Assembly (NCBI GenBank): GCA_964571215.1
Contig: CAZMZZ010000054.1
Coordinates: 1 to 7,112 of the forward strand
Direction of reading: 5' to 3'
DNA: 7,112 bases
Source of the DNA: CAJWPI01 sp964571215
GTDB lineage: Bacteria > Pseudomonadota > Gammaproteobacteria > Magnimaribacterales > Magnimaribacteraceae
Under the pieces are notes generated by a model. The model searched no databases. It was not told the origin of the DNA and saw only the letters and a program-made list of their open reading frames with translations. The number at the start of each line of letters is the position of its first letter. The stretch's first letter is position 1. The position numbers were made by a program, and so were the translations under genes. Below are positions 5,870 through 7,112 of this stretch, piece after piece.

Positions 5870-7061
5870 GATGTCAAATCCCAATATACAAAATTTACTC
5901 CCTTATCCTTTTGCCTATCTAACAACTCTATTAAAAGATTGTAAACCTGGTCACAATAAATTGATTGATTTATCCATAGGAGAGCCAAAAAACAGCCCTC
6001 CCCAAGAAATCATAACTTTATTAAATAATAACTCTTCGAAGTTTTCCCAATACCCAACTTCTTTCGGAATTAGTAAATTAAGAAGTTCTTACTCTGAATG
6101 GTTATCAAGTAGATTTGATCTAAAAACTCCCATTGATCCAGAAAAAAATGTACTACCTTTAGGAGGAACTAGAGAAGGCATATTTTCTTTTTTTCAAGCT
6201 AATATAGATTCCTCAAAAAAACAACCTATGACTGTTATTCCTAATCCTTTTTATAAAATTTATGAAGGCGCTTCCGTAGCGGCTGGAGCTACATGCTTTT
6301 ATATAAATCAACTAAAAGAAAACAACTTTAGTCCTGATTTTGATTCCATTCCCAATCATGTATGGGAAAATTGTCAACTATTGATGTTATGCTCTCCCTC
6401 TAATCCTACAGGTCAATGTTTGAGTTTAGAGGAGTATAAAAAAGCTTTATCGCTTGCAGATAAGTTTAATTTCTTAGTATGCTCAGATGAATGTTATACG
6501 GACATATACCCATCAAAAAACCAGGCACCTATAGGGCTTCTACAGGCAAGTGAAGAACTTGGGCTTTTTTCAAGAAGTGTTATCTTTCATAGTCTTTCAA
6601 AGAGATCAAGCCTTGCTGGACTGAGGTCGGGTTTTGTTTGCGCCCATGAAGATGTAATAGAAAAATTCCTTTTATACAGGACTTACCATGGTGTTACTTT
6701 GCCCTTGCCAATTCAAGAAGCAAGTACCTGGGCTTGGTCAAATAAAGATCATGTAGAGAAAAATAGAACTAGTTACGATAAAAAATATGATAAAGCCTTA
6801 ACGAAATTACAAAATTTCGAAAATATAAAAAGACCCGATGGAAGTTTTTATTTATGGATTGAAACACCAATGAACGATCAAGTTTTTACGAAAAGACTTT
6901 ATCTTGAAAAAGGCCTGATAACTCTTCCTGGAAGTTTCCTAGGAACCTTGGACCAAGGGCTAAATCCGGGAACAGGTTTTATCAGAGTAGCGATAGTTCA
7001 TAATAAAGAAGTAGTATCTGAGAGCATGGAAAGGCTTGCTGAGTTTTTAAGCTCATGTTAA
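5862..7061 (+). CDS. dapC: Succinyldiaminopimelate aminotransferase (class I/II PLP enzyme)
   Basis: The likely role is conversion of N-succinyl-2-amino-6-oxopimelate, with glutamate as amino donor, to N-succinyl-LL-diaminopimelate, in the lysine and peptidoglycan precursor pathway. The 399 residues have the fold-type I aminotransferase pattern: an N-terminal LLPYPFAYL; DLSIGEPKNSPP (36-47); YPTSFGISKLR (64-74); LGGTREGIF (100-108); SPSNPTG (178-184, N181); D209 and Y212 near the PLP ring; PLP lysine K247 in SLSKRSSLAGLRSG; and R375 for the substrate carboxylate. Assignment to DapC rather than another aminotransferase rests on the PYPF-type N-terminus and the place after glnD, where Pseudomonas-type genomes carry dapC. 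The ATG at 5862 overlaps glnD by 8 bases (ATGGATAA). A second ATG at 5871, one base after the glnD stop, is an equally plausible start and would drop three residues. Neither has a strong ribosome site. Confidence 0.85.
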   Translation: MDKMSNPNIQNLLPYPFAYLTTLLKDCKPGHNKLIDLSIGEPKNSPPQEIITLLNNNSSKFSQYPTSFGISKLRSSYSEWLSSRFDLKTPIDPEKNVLPLGGTREGIFSFFQANIDSSKKQPMTVIPNPFYKIYEGASVAAGATCFYINQLKENNFSPDFDSIPNHVWENCQLLMLCSPSNPTGQCLSLEEYKKALSLADKFNFLVCSDECYTDIYPSKNQAPIGLLQASEELGLFSRSVIFHSLSKRSSLAGLRSGFVCAHEDVIEKFLLYRTYHGVTLPLPIQEASTWAWSNKDHVEKNRTSYDKKYDKALTKLQNFENIKRPDGSFYLWIETPMNDQVFTKRLYLEKGLITLPGSFLGTLDQGLNPGTGFIRVAIVHNKEVVSESMERLAEFLSSC

Positions 7062-7073
7062 AAAGTTGACTAG

Positions 7074-7112
7074 TTATTTCTTAAGATTATCATCCCAAAT
7101 CTTTTCAATAAT
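7074..7112 (-). CDS. Possible 3' end of a convergent gene (12 codons plus stop)
   Basis: From the right edge the minus strand reads IIEKIWDDNLKK and then TAA (7076-7074), 12 bases beyond the dapC stop. A lysine-rich hydrophilic ending is typical of a protein C-terminus, and a convergent gene would fit the dense packing. Twelve codons is too little to exclude chance, and I cannot name the product. No hairpin terminator is visible between the two stops. Confidence 0.3.
   Translation of the reverse strand: MIEKIWDDNLKK

Noticed and set aside
7062..7112. Tail peptide IIEKIWDDNLKK as a DapD N-terminus fragment
   Set aside because: It slightly resembles the IIE-rich start of DapD, but a stop codon follows at once and dapC occupies the DNA beyond, so it cannot be a working dapD and the likeness is too short to claim a remnant.

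Overview
The window comes from an AT-rich bacterial chromosome with tightly packed genes that often overlap by a few bases. All five genes are core metabolism: carB and carA on the minus strand, map, glnD and dapC on the plus strand. The map-glnD-dapC order and a full-length bifunctional GlnD with nucleotidyltransferase, HD and two ACT domains point to Proteobacteria. The low GC, short spacers and scarcity of Shine-Dalgarno motifs suggest a streamlined, probably marine, gammaproteobacterium (SAR86-like). That placement is inference, not a database result. I see no phage, transposon, CRISPR, tRNA or rRNA signal.

Left part (1-2308, minus strand): the first 399 residues of CarB, cut by the window edge, and complete CarA. 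They overlap by 8 bases and together form glutamine-dependent carbamoyl phosphate synthetase, which feeds pyrimidine and arginine synthesis. Right part (2468-7061, plus strand): map (methionine aminopeptidase), glnD (PII uridylyltransferase/uridylyl-removing enzyme) and dapC (succinyldiaminopimelate aminotransferase). Spacing is 6 bases and then an 8-base overlap, so they look like one operon. A 13-codon minus-strand frame at the right edge may be the tail of a convergent gene.

The most interesting part is the 159-base divergent gap (2309-2467). It holds two back-to-back promoter candidates with overlapping -10 boxes and a perfect 9-bp inverted repeat. On the carA side there is an intrinsic-terminator hairpin followed by a run of nine U. 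A leftward terminator here cannot belong to an upstream gene, because map runs the other way, so it reads best as an attenuator in the carA leader. A 33-codon reading frame starts almost at the predicted carA transcript start, runs through the terminator and its U tract, and ends in TAGTG, sharing one base with the carA GTG start. This is the layout of the enterobacterial pyrBI attenuator (leader peptide translated through a U-tract terminator), but placed in front of carAB. The map side shows a smaller version: a 12-codon frame starting at the predicted map transcript start and ending in an ATGA overlap with map. The hairpins and frames are seen directly; the regulation is inferred.
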